Positions 45,600 through 52,934 of a stretch of DNA of 64,000 bases are shown piece after piece; the first letter of the stretch is position 1; each line of letters begins with the position of its first letter. The notes below the pieces were generated by a model. That model was not told the origin of the DNA. It searched no databases and saw only the letters and a list, made by a program, of their open reading frames with translations. The stretch lies in contig JAVBPG010000005.1 of the NCBI GenBank assembly GCA_031549685.1, positions 62,001-126,000 of the forward strand, in the 5' to 3' direction. Origin of the DNA: JAITMY01 sp031549685. GTDB taxonomy: Bacteria; Bacteroidota; Bacteroidia; Bacteroidales; UBA932. The position numbers and the translations under genes are program-made.

Positions 45600-46559
45600 T
45601 TACACTACCGGTACATTCTTCAGCACGGCGTCCACCACGGCGTTGGCGTTTACGCGGTCGGCGTTGGCCTCGTAGGTAAGTATGAGGCGGTGGCGCAGCA
45701 CGTCGTGCACAATGTAGCGCGTATCATCGGGGGTAACGCTGCTGCGGCCGTCGAGCCACGCCACCACGCGCGAGCAGCGGTCGAGCGCAATGGAGCCGCG
45801 CGGGCTGGCGCCGTAGCTGATCCAGCGCGCCAAATCTTTGCTGTACTTATCGGGGTAGCGGGTGGCGTTCACAATTTCTACCATATACTTTTGCGCCGCA
45901 TCGCTTACCGTAATATCGTTTATTTCCTTGCGCGCATCGAAGATTACCTGCTGGTCGACGGGCGTAAGCTGCTTTACCGCGCCCTTGGTTTCATCGCGCA
46001 CAAGGCTTACAATTTTCGACTCCTCCTCTGCGCTGGGGTAGTCAATCTCTATTTTCATTACAAACCGGTCGAGCTGCGCCTCCGGCAATGGATACGTGCC
46101 TTCCTGCTCAACGGGATTTTGCGTGGCCAAAACCATAAACAGGGGCTCCATTTTGTAGGTTTTTCCCGCCACCGAAACCTGGCGCTCCTCCATGGCCTCC
46201 AGCAGCGCCGATTGCACCTTGGCCGGAGCGCGGTTTATTTCATCGGCCAGCACAAGGTTGCTGAAGATAGGCCCCTGCTGAAAAACGAACTTCTGCTCGC
46301 TTTGCGGCTGGTAAATCTCGGTTCCCGTAATATCGGAGGGAAGCAGGTCGGGCGTAAACTGTATGCGGCTGAGCTTGCAGCTGAGGTGCGCCGCAAGGCT
46401 TTTCACGGCGCGGGTTTTAGCCAATCCCGGCAGGCCTTCGAGCAGCACGTTGCCATCGGTAAGCAGCGCAATGATGATTTTCGAAACCACATTTTCTTGC
46501 CCGATGATGCTTTCGCCGATACCTTTTTTCAGCGATTGGATTTGTTCGAGATTTGTCAT
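45600..46559 (-). CDS. moxR: MoxR-family AAA+ ATPase
   Basis: 319 residues, cytoplasmic. Walker A EGLPGLAKT at 41-49, Walker B LVLADEINRAP near 102-112, sensor 1 ATQNPVEQEGTYPLPEAQ near 147-164 and the helical C-terminal lid (ISYGASPRGSIAL). MoxR ATPases act as chaperones that insert cofactors or assemble complexes with VWA proteins, here those encoded downstream (DUF58, BatA, BatB/C). It is the first gene of the operon; TATCTTTG (46616-46609, minus strand) fits a promoter -7 box about 50 bp upstream. Confidence 0.95.
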   Translation of the reverse strand: MTNLEQIQSLKKGIGESIIGQENVVSKIIIALLTDGNVLLEGLPGLAKTRAVKSLAAHLSCKLSRIQFTPDLLPSDITGTEIYQPQSEQKFVFQQGPIFSNLVLADEINRAPAKVQSALLEAMEERQVSVAGKTYKMEPLFMVLATQNPVEQEGTYPLPEAQLDRFVMKIEIDYPSAEEESKIVSLVRDETKGAVKQLTPVDQQVIFDARKEINDITVSDAAQKYMVEIVNATRYPDKYSKDLARWISYGASPRGSIALDRCSRVVAWLDGRSSVTPDDTRYIVHDVLRHRLILTYEANADRVNANAVVDAVLKNVPVV

Positions 46560-46608
46560 AGAAGTATGATGATTAACTATTTGTTATAGTGTGCTGTTGC
46601 CCTGTTTG

Positions 46609-46616
46609 CAAAGATA
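46609..46616 (-). promoter_or_regulatory. -7 box upstream of moxR
   Basis: On the minus strand the sequence is TATCTTTG, a match to TAnnTTTG, 50 bp before the moxR ATG. A TTTG -33 box at the expected spacing is not clear. Confidence 0.55.
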
Positions 46617-46678
46617 GGTGTTTATGCCGGTAAAAAAAGGCTTATCAGTGTGAAAGATGTATAACATCGATTAAAAAT

Positions 46679-46705
46679 CCCCGCAAGCTTGTAGCTTTTG
46701 CGGGG
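46679..46705 (-). terminator. intrinsic terminator of the first sulfatase gene
   Basis: On the minus strand CCCCGCAA pairs with TTGCGGGG (stem 8 bp plus AGCT pairs) and is followed by ATTTTTAAT. It lies 27 bp past the sulfatase stop at 46732 and isolates it from the divergent-looking moxR promoter. Confidence 0.8.
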
Positions 46706-46731
46706 ACTTGGATACGGCAGTTGACAGCTGG

Positions 46732-48330
46732 TTAGTTTTTAATGGCGTTGTGGCCCATTTCTTGCATGTCCTTCAGCATTTTCTCCACATTCCAGGTGGT
46801 AGGCGTTTGGCGTGGTGGAAAGTCCTTGTACGTGTTGATGTATGCGGCCACCTTGGCCTGGGTTGGAATAATCATGTACGCATGGCGAAGCGTCCAGTCG
46901 CTGTAGTAAATGGAGTTGTCGTAGGCCTCCTCAAAGGGGTCGCTGCGCAAGTCCATAATCTTTGGGGCGCGCATTTTTACGAAGGGCTCAGACCATACGG
47001 CGGTACCCTTGGCGCGCTGAAACTGGTAGGTGTACTTAAAGTTACCGTTGCGCACCGCCAGCAAATCGCCGTCATCGCTGAAGTAGAAAAATTCGTTGCG
47101 GGGGCCCTTGTCCGTTTGTCCGGTAAACAGCGGCAGCTGGTTGTAGCCGTCGATATATACCTTGAAGGTTTTCTTGCCTGCGGTTACTCCCTTGCGGATA
47201 TTTTCGCGCAGGTTGGGGTCGCCACCGGCGGCGGCCACCAGCGTAGGCAGCCAGTCCTCGGCCGATACGATGTCGTTGATAACGGTGCCGGCCTTAATTT
47301 GTGCAGGCCACTTTACGGCGCACGGTACACGGAATCCTCCTTCCCAGTTGGTGTTCTTCTCGCTGCGGAAGGGCGAGGCGCCGCCGTCGGGCCACATGCT
47401 TTTCATGGCGCCGTTGTCGGTGGTGTAAATAACAATGGTATTCTCGGCAATTTTCAAATCCTCGAGCAGCTTCAGCAGCTCGCCTACGTGCCCATCGTGC
47501 TCCACCATCCCGTCGGAGTAAATGCCAAGGCCTGTTTTGCCTTCAACGCCGGGCTTGAGGTGGGTAAATACGTGCATGCGGGTGGAGTTAAACCATGTGA
47601 AAGAGGGTTTTCCGGCTTTAGCTTGACGGGTAATGAAATCTTTGGCTGCAGCCAAAAACTCCTCGTCCGCTGTCTCCATGCGCTTTTTGGTAAGGGGCCC
47701 TGTATCCTCCACCTTGCCATCGGCGGTAGAGCGTATCACGCCGCGGGGGCCGTACGCTTTACGAAATGCGGGATCCTTGGGGTAGTCGGCCTGCTCGGGC
47801 TCCTCCTCGGCGTTGAGGTGGTACAGGTTACCGAAAAATTCATCGAATCCGTGCTTGGTGGGCAGGTACTCGTCGCGGTCGCCTAGGTGGTTCTTACCAA
47901 ACTGAGCGCACATGTAGCCCAGCGGTTTGAGCAGCTCGGCCAGCGTGGGATCCTGGTCGCTGATGCCCAGCTTGGCGCCCGGCATGCCCACCTTGCTAAG
48001 CCCCGTGCGTATGGGGCACTGCCCTGTAATGAAGGCCGAACGGCCGGCGGTGCAGGACTGCTGCCCGTAGTAGTCGGTAAATAATATTCCTTCGTTGGCA
48101 ATACGGTCGATGTTCGGGGTTTTATAGCCCATCATCCCGCGGTTCCAAACGCCGAGGTTCCATACGCCAACATCGTCGCCCATAATAACAAGAATGTTGG
48201 GCTGCTTGGCGTTTGCTTGAGGCTTGTTCTGCGCCTCACTTTTTTGGGGCGTAACTACCGCAGCAGCAGCCAAAATGGCCCCCACTGCAGCCCACTTGCC
48301 GCAATGCTTTAAGTTTGTGCTTTCTTTCAT
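46732..48330 (-). CDS. arylsulfatase (Cys-type, formylglycine-dependent), exported
   Basis: 532 residues from ATG 48330 (MKESTNLKHCGKWAAVGAIL); a longer frame from 48399 lacks a sensible signal and is rejected. The signal-like hydrophobic stretch spans about 13-27. The sulfatase signature CTAGR starts at Cys93, the residue converted to formylglycine; PNILVIMGDDVG at 44-55 provides metal ligands and VVIYTTDNGAMKSMWPDGG-like residues later complete the site (TTDNGA). Cys-type with CTAGR fits modification by the radical-SAM maturase at 52935-54284. It is a close paralogue of the sulfatase at 50102-51688. Four phased dyads at 48441-48517 lie upstream. Confidence 0.9.
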   Translation of the reverse strand: MKESTNLKHCGKWAAVGAILAAAAVVTPQKSEAQNKPQANAKQPNILVIMGDDVGVWNLGVWNRGMMGYKTPNIDRIANEGILFTDYYGQQSCTAGRSAFITGQCPIRTGLSKVGMPGAKLGISDQDPTLAELLKPLGYMCAQFGKNHLGDRDEYLPTKHGFDEFFGNLYHLNAEEEPEQADYPKDPAFRKAYGPRGVIRSTADGKVEDTGPLTKKRMETADEEFLAAAKDFITRQAKAGKPSFTWFNSTRMHVFTHLKPGVEGKTGLGIYSDGMVEHDGHVGELLKLLEDLKIAENTIVIYTTDNGAMKSMWPDGGASPFRSEKNTNWEGGFRVPCAVKWPAQIKAGTVINDIVSAEDWLPTLVAAAGGDPNLRENIRKGVTAGKKTFKVYIDGYNQLPLFTGQTDKGPRNEFFYFSDDGDLLAVRNGNFKYTYQFQRAKGTAVWSEPFVKMRAPKIMDLRSDPFEEAYDNSIYYSDWTLRHAYMIIPTQAKVAAYINTYKDFPPRQTPTTWNVEKMLKDMQEMGHNAIKN

Positions 48331-48410
48331 ACTACTTTTAAATAAGAAATAAATTAATAACGAGAGCCGCCATTGGCATGGCCAATTCGGATTTCCCAAA
48401 AGAATCGTGC

Positions 48411-48418
48411 CAAAAGTA
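48411..48418 (-). promoter_or_regulatory. -7 box of the first sulfatase gene
   Basis: The minus strand reads TACTTTTG, matching TAnnTTTG, about 80 bp before the ATG at 48330. No good TTTG -33 box lies 19-21 nt upstream, which would fit a promoter needing an activator. Confidence 0.55.
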
Positions 48419-48440
48419 TATATTTGCTCCTTACAGGAAA

Positions 48441-48517
48441 TTACAATGTGTACAAATCTGGCATTACAATTTGTACGCGGCAGCTACAATGCGTGTAAAT
48501 TTTATTACAATTTGTAC
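48441..48517. promoter_or_regulatory. array of four phased dyads upstream of the sulfatase (candidate operators)
   Basis: TTACAATGTGTAC (48441), TTACAATTTGTAC (48464), CTACAATGCGTGT (48484) and TTACAATTTGTAC (48505). The core TACAA-N-TTGTA is a dyad; starts are 23, 20 and 21 bp apart, about two helical turns, so all face the same side of DNA. The first is centred about 40 bp upstream of the start expected from the TACTTTTG box. The binding protein is unknown. Confidence 0.65.
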
Positions 48518-48997
48518 GAAGTGCCCAAAATGAGCGAGTTGTAATTCTCCCCATTTTTCTCATTACTGTCCTTCGCCCGAATGCCTAAGCTGGCGCAAGG
48601 GATGCCTTGGGGCCACTCTCTATAGGCCTATGGCTGATATTTTGAATGTGGTAAATATTTAGACAGTTTCTTAGAGTCCCGCCGGCGGAGGTGGTGGCAG
48701 GCCGCCGGATTTGTTATGGGCGGGCCGGAGGCGTAGTGCGCAGGCTGACGAATTTGCCAGGGAAGGCATGATTCGTTTGCGTAAATTGATGAGTTTGCAA
48801 GGGTGGCTCCGTGCTTCCGCCGGAATATCCATGGGGGCATTAGTAGCAAAATATAGTGAGTTTTCTTGGTTACCCCCAACCTCCTTTAGGGGGTTGGGGG
48901 TAAAATGAGCAAAGTTTATAATGTCCTCCTGGGCATTGCAGCTGCGTAGATAGCAGGGCGGGACAACCTGCTCCTTCTGCTTAGGCGGGTACCGCCG

Positions 48998-49984
48998 CTA
49001 CTCTTCGAACGAAAATACCTTTTTGAAGTCGCTCTTCATATCCACCAGTATCCAACCTTTTTCTTTGGCCTCGGTCATAGCCTTGTTCAGCTGGCCAATA
49101 TGCGAGGGTGTATCGTAGGCGTACTCGCGCTCGGCATCGGTGTGGTGCAGCAACAGCGACAGGTTGGGCAGCGTGTTGGTCGAAGTCCACTGCAGCATTT
49201 GCTGGTCGCCGTCGGAGTTGCCAAAGGCCAGTATGGGCTTGCGGCCTATAATTTGAAAAATGGCCTCGGGCTTGCCCACGTTGTCGTCGTTGTGCCACAG
49301 CTCGGGGACAACCGAGATGCTACGCGAGGCCTCGCTGTACTTGGCCTTGAACATGGTACCTATAACCTGCTCGGCGGGTATGCCGTAGGCCGTTTGGCTA
49401 AAGTTGCGGATGAACTGCGAAGAGCCGCCCGACACGATGTAGGTCTTAAACCCGTTGTCGCGCAGGTATTGCAGCAGCTCCACCATGGGCTTGTAGGTAA
49501 GCTGGCTGTATTTTTTCGTGTAGCGCGGGTGGGTGGCGGTGTCGAGCCACGTTTGCGCCATTTTATCAAACACCTCGGGCTTAACGGCGGTGTGCGAAAT
49601 GGCAAAGGCCTCCATAATTCCCTTTTCGCCGCTCTTCATAAAGGTTTTCATGTCGCCGCTTACCAGCGCTTTTATCTCGGGCTTCTTTTGCAGCGCCTTA
49701 CTTTGCGCTGCAATGGCCTTGGTCATGTCAACGGAGTACACCATCTCGAAGTAGAGCGGCTGCTCGCACCATAGCGTACCATCGTTGTCGAATACGGCTA
49801 TGCGCTTATCGACGGGAACAAACTTATCACCCGGCGTGGTCGTTTGTGTTACAAAATCAACAATGGCTTTTTTGCTGGCGCCATCGTTCCACGAGGGTAA
49901 CGGGTCGCTGGTTGAAACCTGCTTGCTTGCGGTGTTGCACGATATGGCAACCAGCGCTAATAGGATAACGTAAATCTTTTTCAT
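48998..49984 (-). CDS. HAD-superfamily phosphatase-like lipoprotein
   Basis: 328 residues. Lipobox with Cys16 (ALVAISC) predicts a lipid-anchored envelope protein. HAD motif I is DNDGT at 66-70 (Asp66 nucleophile), motif II is in TYIVSGGSSQ near 172, and motif IV is GNSDGDQQM near 256. Proteins of this type are annotated as haloacid-dehalogenase-like hydrolases; here the likely reaction is phosphate-ester hydrolysis in the periplasm. The gene lies between two sulfatase paralogues on the same strand, but a terminator (50021-50056) separates it from the upstream one. Whether it takes part in sulfated-glycan use is unknown. Confidence 0.85.
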   Translation of the reverse strand: MKKIYVILLALVAISCNTASKQVSTSDPLPSWNDGASKKAIVDFVTQTTTPGDKFVPVDKRIAVFDNDGTLWCEQPLYFEMVYSVDMTKAIAAQSKALQKKPEIKALVSGDMKTFMKSGEKGIMEAFAISHTAVKPEVFDKMAQTWLDTATHPRYTKKYSQLTYKPMVELLQYLRDNGFKTYIVSGGSSQFIRNFSQTAYGIPAEQVIGTMFKAKYSEASRSISVVPELWHNDDNVGKPEAIFQIIGRKPILAFGNSDGDQQMLQWTSTNTLPNLSLLLHHTDAEREYAYDTPSHIGQLNKAMTEAKEKGWILVDMKSDFKKVFSFEE

Positions 49985-50020
49985 GGCAGTAAATATTTAA
50001 TGGAACAATACAATTAATAA

Positions 50021-50056
50021 AAAAACCGCTCCGTGATGGCTCGCGGAGCGGTTTTT
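50021..50056 (-). terminator. intrinsic terminator after the second sulfatase gene
   Basis: AAAAACCGCTCCG (50021-50033) and CGGAGCGGTTTTT (50044-50056) form a 13-bp stem with a 10-nt loop; on the minus strand it is followed by TTTATTAATTG. It lies 45 bp past the sulfatase stop and only 37 bp before the HAD start. Confidence 0.9.
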
Positions 50057-50101
50057 CGTTTCGCGAAATCAGCAAATTTGCTTTCGCAGAGGTATGGGCT
50101 T

Positions 50102-51688
50102 TTACTTTGCCTTTCCGGATGCTTCCAGCTTCTCAATTACCTGGTCAATGGAGAATGAGGCCGGGCGTTGGCGTGGCGGAAACTCTTTATAGGTAGCCAA
50201 GTACTGGCCCACCTTTTGTACGGCGGGAAGTACCAGGAATGCGCGATGCAGAAGCCAATCTTCATACTGCGCTGCTCCATCGATGGAGTACTCGTATGGA
50301 TCGGACAAAAGATCCACCACAAGTGGCGCGCGAAGCGTGGTCATCGGCATGCGCCATACGGCCATGCCTATGGCGTACTGTGCGTCGAAAATGAATTTGT
50401 ACCTTAAATCGCGGTAGGCTACCAGGTTGCCATCGTCATCAAAGTAAACAAATTCCGGGCGGGCTGATTTATCCGTCTTACCGCTCAGGTAGTCCACTTG
50501 GTTGTAGCCGTCCAGGTGTACCTTGAAACTCTTGCTTCCGGCAGCTGCACCCTTGGCAACGCTTTCGCGCAGGTTGGCATCGCCACCGGCGGCGGCCACT
50601 AAGGTAGGTAGCCAGTCCTCGGCTGAGAACAAACCGGTAAAGTTGCTGCCGGGCTTCACCACTCCCGGCCAGCGAATGAGCGCCGGTACACGGTAAGCGC
50701 CTTCCCAGTTGGTGTCCTTTTCGGAGCGGAAGGGCGATGAACCGCCATCGGGCCATTGATTTTTCATCGCGCCGTTATCGGTGGTATAAATTACAATGGT
50801 GTTGTCGGCAATTTTCAAATCGTCCAGCAGCTTGAGCAAATCGCCAACCATGCCGTCATGCTCCACCATGCCGTCGGCTTGCAACCCTAAACCGGTTTTG
50901 CCGGCGGAGGCGGGCTTCAGGTGCGTATATACGTGCATGCGGGTGGAGTTGAACCACGTAAAGAAGGGCTTGCCGGCCTTTACCTGGCGGGTCATAAAAT
51001 CTTTGGCGGCAGCCATGAATTCCTCATCCACGGTTTCCATGCGCTTTTTGGTAAGCGGTCCGGTATCCTCTACCTTACCATCGGCGGTGGAGCGGAGTAC
51101 GCCACGGGGACCGAAGTTTTTCTTAAACTCGGGGTCTTTCGGGTAGTCGGGGTTTTCGGGTTCTTCCTCGGCATTCAGGTGGTAGAGGTTACCGAAAAAT
51201 TCGTCGAATCCGTGCGCCGTAGGCAGGTACTTGTCGCGGTCGCCCAGGTGGTTTTTACCGAACTGTCCGCACATGTAACCCAGCGGCTTCAGGAACTCGG
51301 CAATGGTGGGGTCTTCGGCCTGCAGGCCAACCGGAGAACCGGGCAAACCTACTTTAGTCAACCCCGTGCGGAACGGGCACTGGCCGGTAATAAAGGCTGC
51401 GCGGCCTGCGGTGCACGACTGCTGCCCGTAGTACTGCACAAACACGCCGCCCTCGTTGCCGATGCGGTCAATGTTGGGTGTGGTAAATCCCATCAGGCCG
51501 CGGCTGTATGCGCTGATGTTCGACTGGCCAATGTCATCGCCAAATATTACAAGAATATTCGGCTGCTTTTTCGATTCGGCCTTCTTTTGAGCTTGAGCTT
51601 CCTGAGAGGTAGCCACAACTCCTGCAGCAAGCACGGCGCCCACGGCTGCCCATTTGCCACACTTTTTGAGCTTTGATTGTAATTCCAT
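50102..51688 (-). CDS. arylsulfatase (Cys-type), paralogue of the one at 46732-48330
   Basis: 528 residues, start MELQSKLKKCGKWAAVGAVL with signal-like stretch and AQAQ cleavage site. CTAGR begins at Cys92; PNILVIFGDDIGQSN at 43-57 and VIYTTDNGAMKNQWPDGG near 312 give the rest of the metal/sulfate site; DRDKYLPTAHGFDEFFGNLY is a shared long block with the paralogue. It should hydrolyse a sulfate ester after formylglycine formation by the maturase. Both sulfatases share most of their length, so they come from a duplication, now separated by the HAD gene. Confidence 0.92.
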   Translation of the reverse strand: MELQSKLKKCGKWAAVGAVLAAGVVATSQEAQAQKKAESKKQPNILVIFGDDIGQSNISAYSRGLMGFTTPNIDRIGNEGGVFVQYYGQQSCTAGRAAFITGQCPFRTGLTKVGLPGSPVGLQAEDPTIAEFLKPLGYMCGQFGKNHLGDRDKYLPTAHGFDEFFGNLYHLNAEEEPENPDYPKDPEFKKNFGPRGVLRSTADGKVEDTGPLTKKRMETVDEEFMAAAKDFMTRQVKAGKPFFTWFNSTRMHVYTHLKPASAGKTGLGLQADGMVEHDGMVGDLLKLLDDLKIADNTIVIYTTDNGAMKNQWPDGGSSPFRSEKDTNWEGAYRVPALIRWPGVVKPGSNFTGLFSAEDWLPTLVAAAGGDANLRESVAKGAAAGSKSFKVHLDGYNQVDYLSGKTDKSARPEFVYFDDDGNLVAYRDLRYKFIFDAQYAIGMAVWRMPMTTLRAPLVVDLLSDPYEYSIDGAAQYEDWLLHRAFLVLPAVQKVGQYLATYKEFPPRQRPASFSIDQVIEKLEASGKAK

Positions 51689-51738
51689 GTTACGGAAAGT
51701 TTAGTAAGGTAGAAACTTAATATCCTAAAATGCAAAAG

Positions 51739-51770
51739 CAAAGGTAGAAGGATTTCATATGCAGCTACAA
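51739..51770 (-). promoter_or_regulatory. promoter of the second sulfatase gene
   Basis: On the minus strand TTG (51770-51768) and TACCTTTG (51746-51739) are 21 nt apart, a fit to the Bacteroidetes consensus; the ATG at 51688 follows about 50 bp downstream. Confidence 0.6.
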
Positions 51771-51955
51771 GGGCGTATCCTATTTAATGTGAATGGTATA
51801 TAAAAAAAGGTAAAATACACACTTTATAACGCTTGTTGGGTTTGGGTGCTTGCCAACGCCTTTTTTTTAGGGTGGAAAATGTTTGTTAGCATACGCTAAC
51901 GGGTTGAGGGTGTGTAGTAGGGGAGTAGGCTGGGCTATACTGACTCTTGAGCACG

Positions 51956-51987
51956 ACCCTAACAGGGCCTTGAGGCCCTGTTAGGGT
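51956..51987. repeat. REP palindrome, RAYT family
   Basis: ACCCTAACAGGG (51956-51967), loop CCTTGAGG, CCCTGTTAGGGT (51976-51987); identical arms to the three copies near the RAYT gene 11 kb away. It starts 27 bp before the end of the trigger-factor-like gene's stop-side flank. Confidence 0.95.
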
Positions 51988-52013
51988 TTAACGCACGGCT
52001 GCTTGGGTGTGTG

Positions 52014-52766
52014 CTACTGCTGTATATCAATAATGTATTGTAGCGCTTGCTCGGCCAGCAGCGCATCTTTGAGGGGCTCCAGGCCGCCATTTCCCATTAG
52101 GTATTCGCGCAGTTGTTCGGGGGTAACATCGTTCTCGCGCGCTACCTGCTCAATGCGCAGCGCCACATCTTTTTCGTCCACCTCTACGCTGTCCTGCCGG
52201 GCTATTTTTTTCAAAATCAGCATCAGCTTCACGCGGTTTCCGGCGGCCAGCCTATCGTCCTCCGAGGCTTCCTCAGGGCTAAGTTCTGAATTTAGTAATT
52301 CGTTTTCAATTAGTGTTTTGTGAAGTTTTATTTGAGCTTTCTCCAGCAGCTTTAGCGAAACTTCGTCCAGCTTTTCTTCGTTGTTTTGGCTCGTTAAGCT
52401 CAAATGCTTGTAGTCGGGCAGGTCAAACTCGGGCACCTCAATAAACCGCGCGGTAAACGCCAGGCTTTTTCCCTTATCCAGCGCCACGCTTGTCAGCTCC
52501 AGCGGCGAGGCTGCCTGCAGCCCGTTTTCGTCCATTGCCTTGCGGCAGAAGCGGGGCGCGCACATCGAAGCCAAATCGTTCGTCAGCTCATTTTTGTAGG
52601 TGGATTCAATGAGACCCGCGGGCACTTTTCCCGCCCTGAATCCTTTGAGCGGTACCTTGGCGTAGCGCGCCAGCAGGTCGCTGTAGTCCTCGCTTACCTC
52701 GCTCCACTCGAGCGCAATGTGCAGCTCTTTTTCGAGCTCGGCTATGGTTTTTATTTCGGTTTGCAT
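52014..52766 (-). CDS. trigger-factor-like chaperone lacking the FKBP domain
   Basis: 250 residues, cytoplasmic. The trigger factor ribosome-binding signature is intact: LKGFRAGKVPAGLIES at 40-55, in an N-terminal domain of about 120 residues. It is followed directly by helical arms (DEVSLKLLEKAQIKLHKTLI and DEKDVALRIEQVARENDVTP) typical of the C-terminal chaperone domain. The FKBP peptidyl-prolyl isomerase domain (about 100 residues in full-length, ~430-residue trigger factors) is missing. The gene lies 168 bp downstream of the sulfatase maturase on the same strand, so a dedicated role in holding nascent sulfatases unfolded for modification is attractive but unproven. A repeat lies in the gap. 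Confidence 0.8.
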   Translation of the reverse strand: MQTEIKTIAELEKELHIALEWSEVSEDYSDLLARYAKVPLKGFRAGKVPAGLIESTYKNELTNDLASMCAPRFCRKAMDENGLQAASPLELTSVALDKGKSLAFTARFIEVPEFDLPDYKHLSLTSQNNEEKLDEVSLKLLEKAQIKLHKTLIENELLNSELSPEEASEDDRLAAGNRVKLMLILKKIARQDSVEVDEKDVALRIEQVARENDVTPEQLREYLMGNGGLEPLKDALLAEQALQYIIDIQQ

Positions 52767-52842
52767 AGTAATTTTTGTTTAAAGCGCTATCGCGCGTTTA
52801 AAATGGGTTGAAGTGGTTTGATGCTTCGCGTTTAAAGTGCTT

Positions 52843-52918
52843 GTCATTGCGGGCTTGACCCGCAATCTCCTTGTTGTAGTGTCTTTGTCTGGAGATACCG
52901 TGTCGAGCACGGGATGAC
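52843..52918. repeat. nested palindromic repeat between maturase and trigger-factor-like genes
   Basis: Two hairpins (TGCGGG-CTTGA-CCCGCA and CCGTG-TCGAG-CACGG) are joined by outer pairs GTCAT/ATGAC and ATCTCC/GGAGAT, giving a cloverleaf-like fold between 52843 and 52918. This motif type is widespread in bacterial genomes as a dispersed repeat. Confidence 0.8.
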
Positions 52919-52934
52919 AGCTCGCGGGGTACTG

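Larger units (their letters stand above)
48331..48997. other. 667-bp intergenic region: sulfatase promoter, dyad array and repeats
   Basis: No gene. Minus-strand -7 box TACTTTTG at 48418-48411. Four TACAA-N-TTGTA-like dyads at 48441-48517. A GC-rich hairpin CCGGCGG/CCGCCGG (48682-48708). A strong palindrome with 12-bp perfect arms TTACCCCCAACC/GGTTGGGGGTAA (48870-48881, 48892-48903). The last lies between the HAD gene stop (48998) and the rest and may end its transcript. Confidence 0.7.
51689..52013. other. intergenic region: sulfatase promoter, hairpin and a REP copy
   Basis: No gene. Promoter of the second sulfatase on the minus strand (51739-51770). Hairpin GTTAGC-ATAC-GCTAAC (51885-51900). 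A RAYT-family REP at 51956-51987. The trigger-factor-like gene ends at 52014, so the REP is just past its stop. Confidence 0.75.

Noticed and set aside
48441..48517. CRISPR-like short array
   Set aside because: Repeats are only 13 bp, imperfect, with 7-10 bp spacers and no cas genes; operator array fits better. No CRISPR array was seen in the window.
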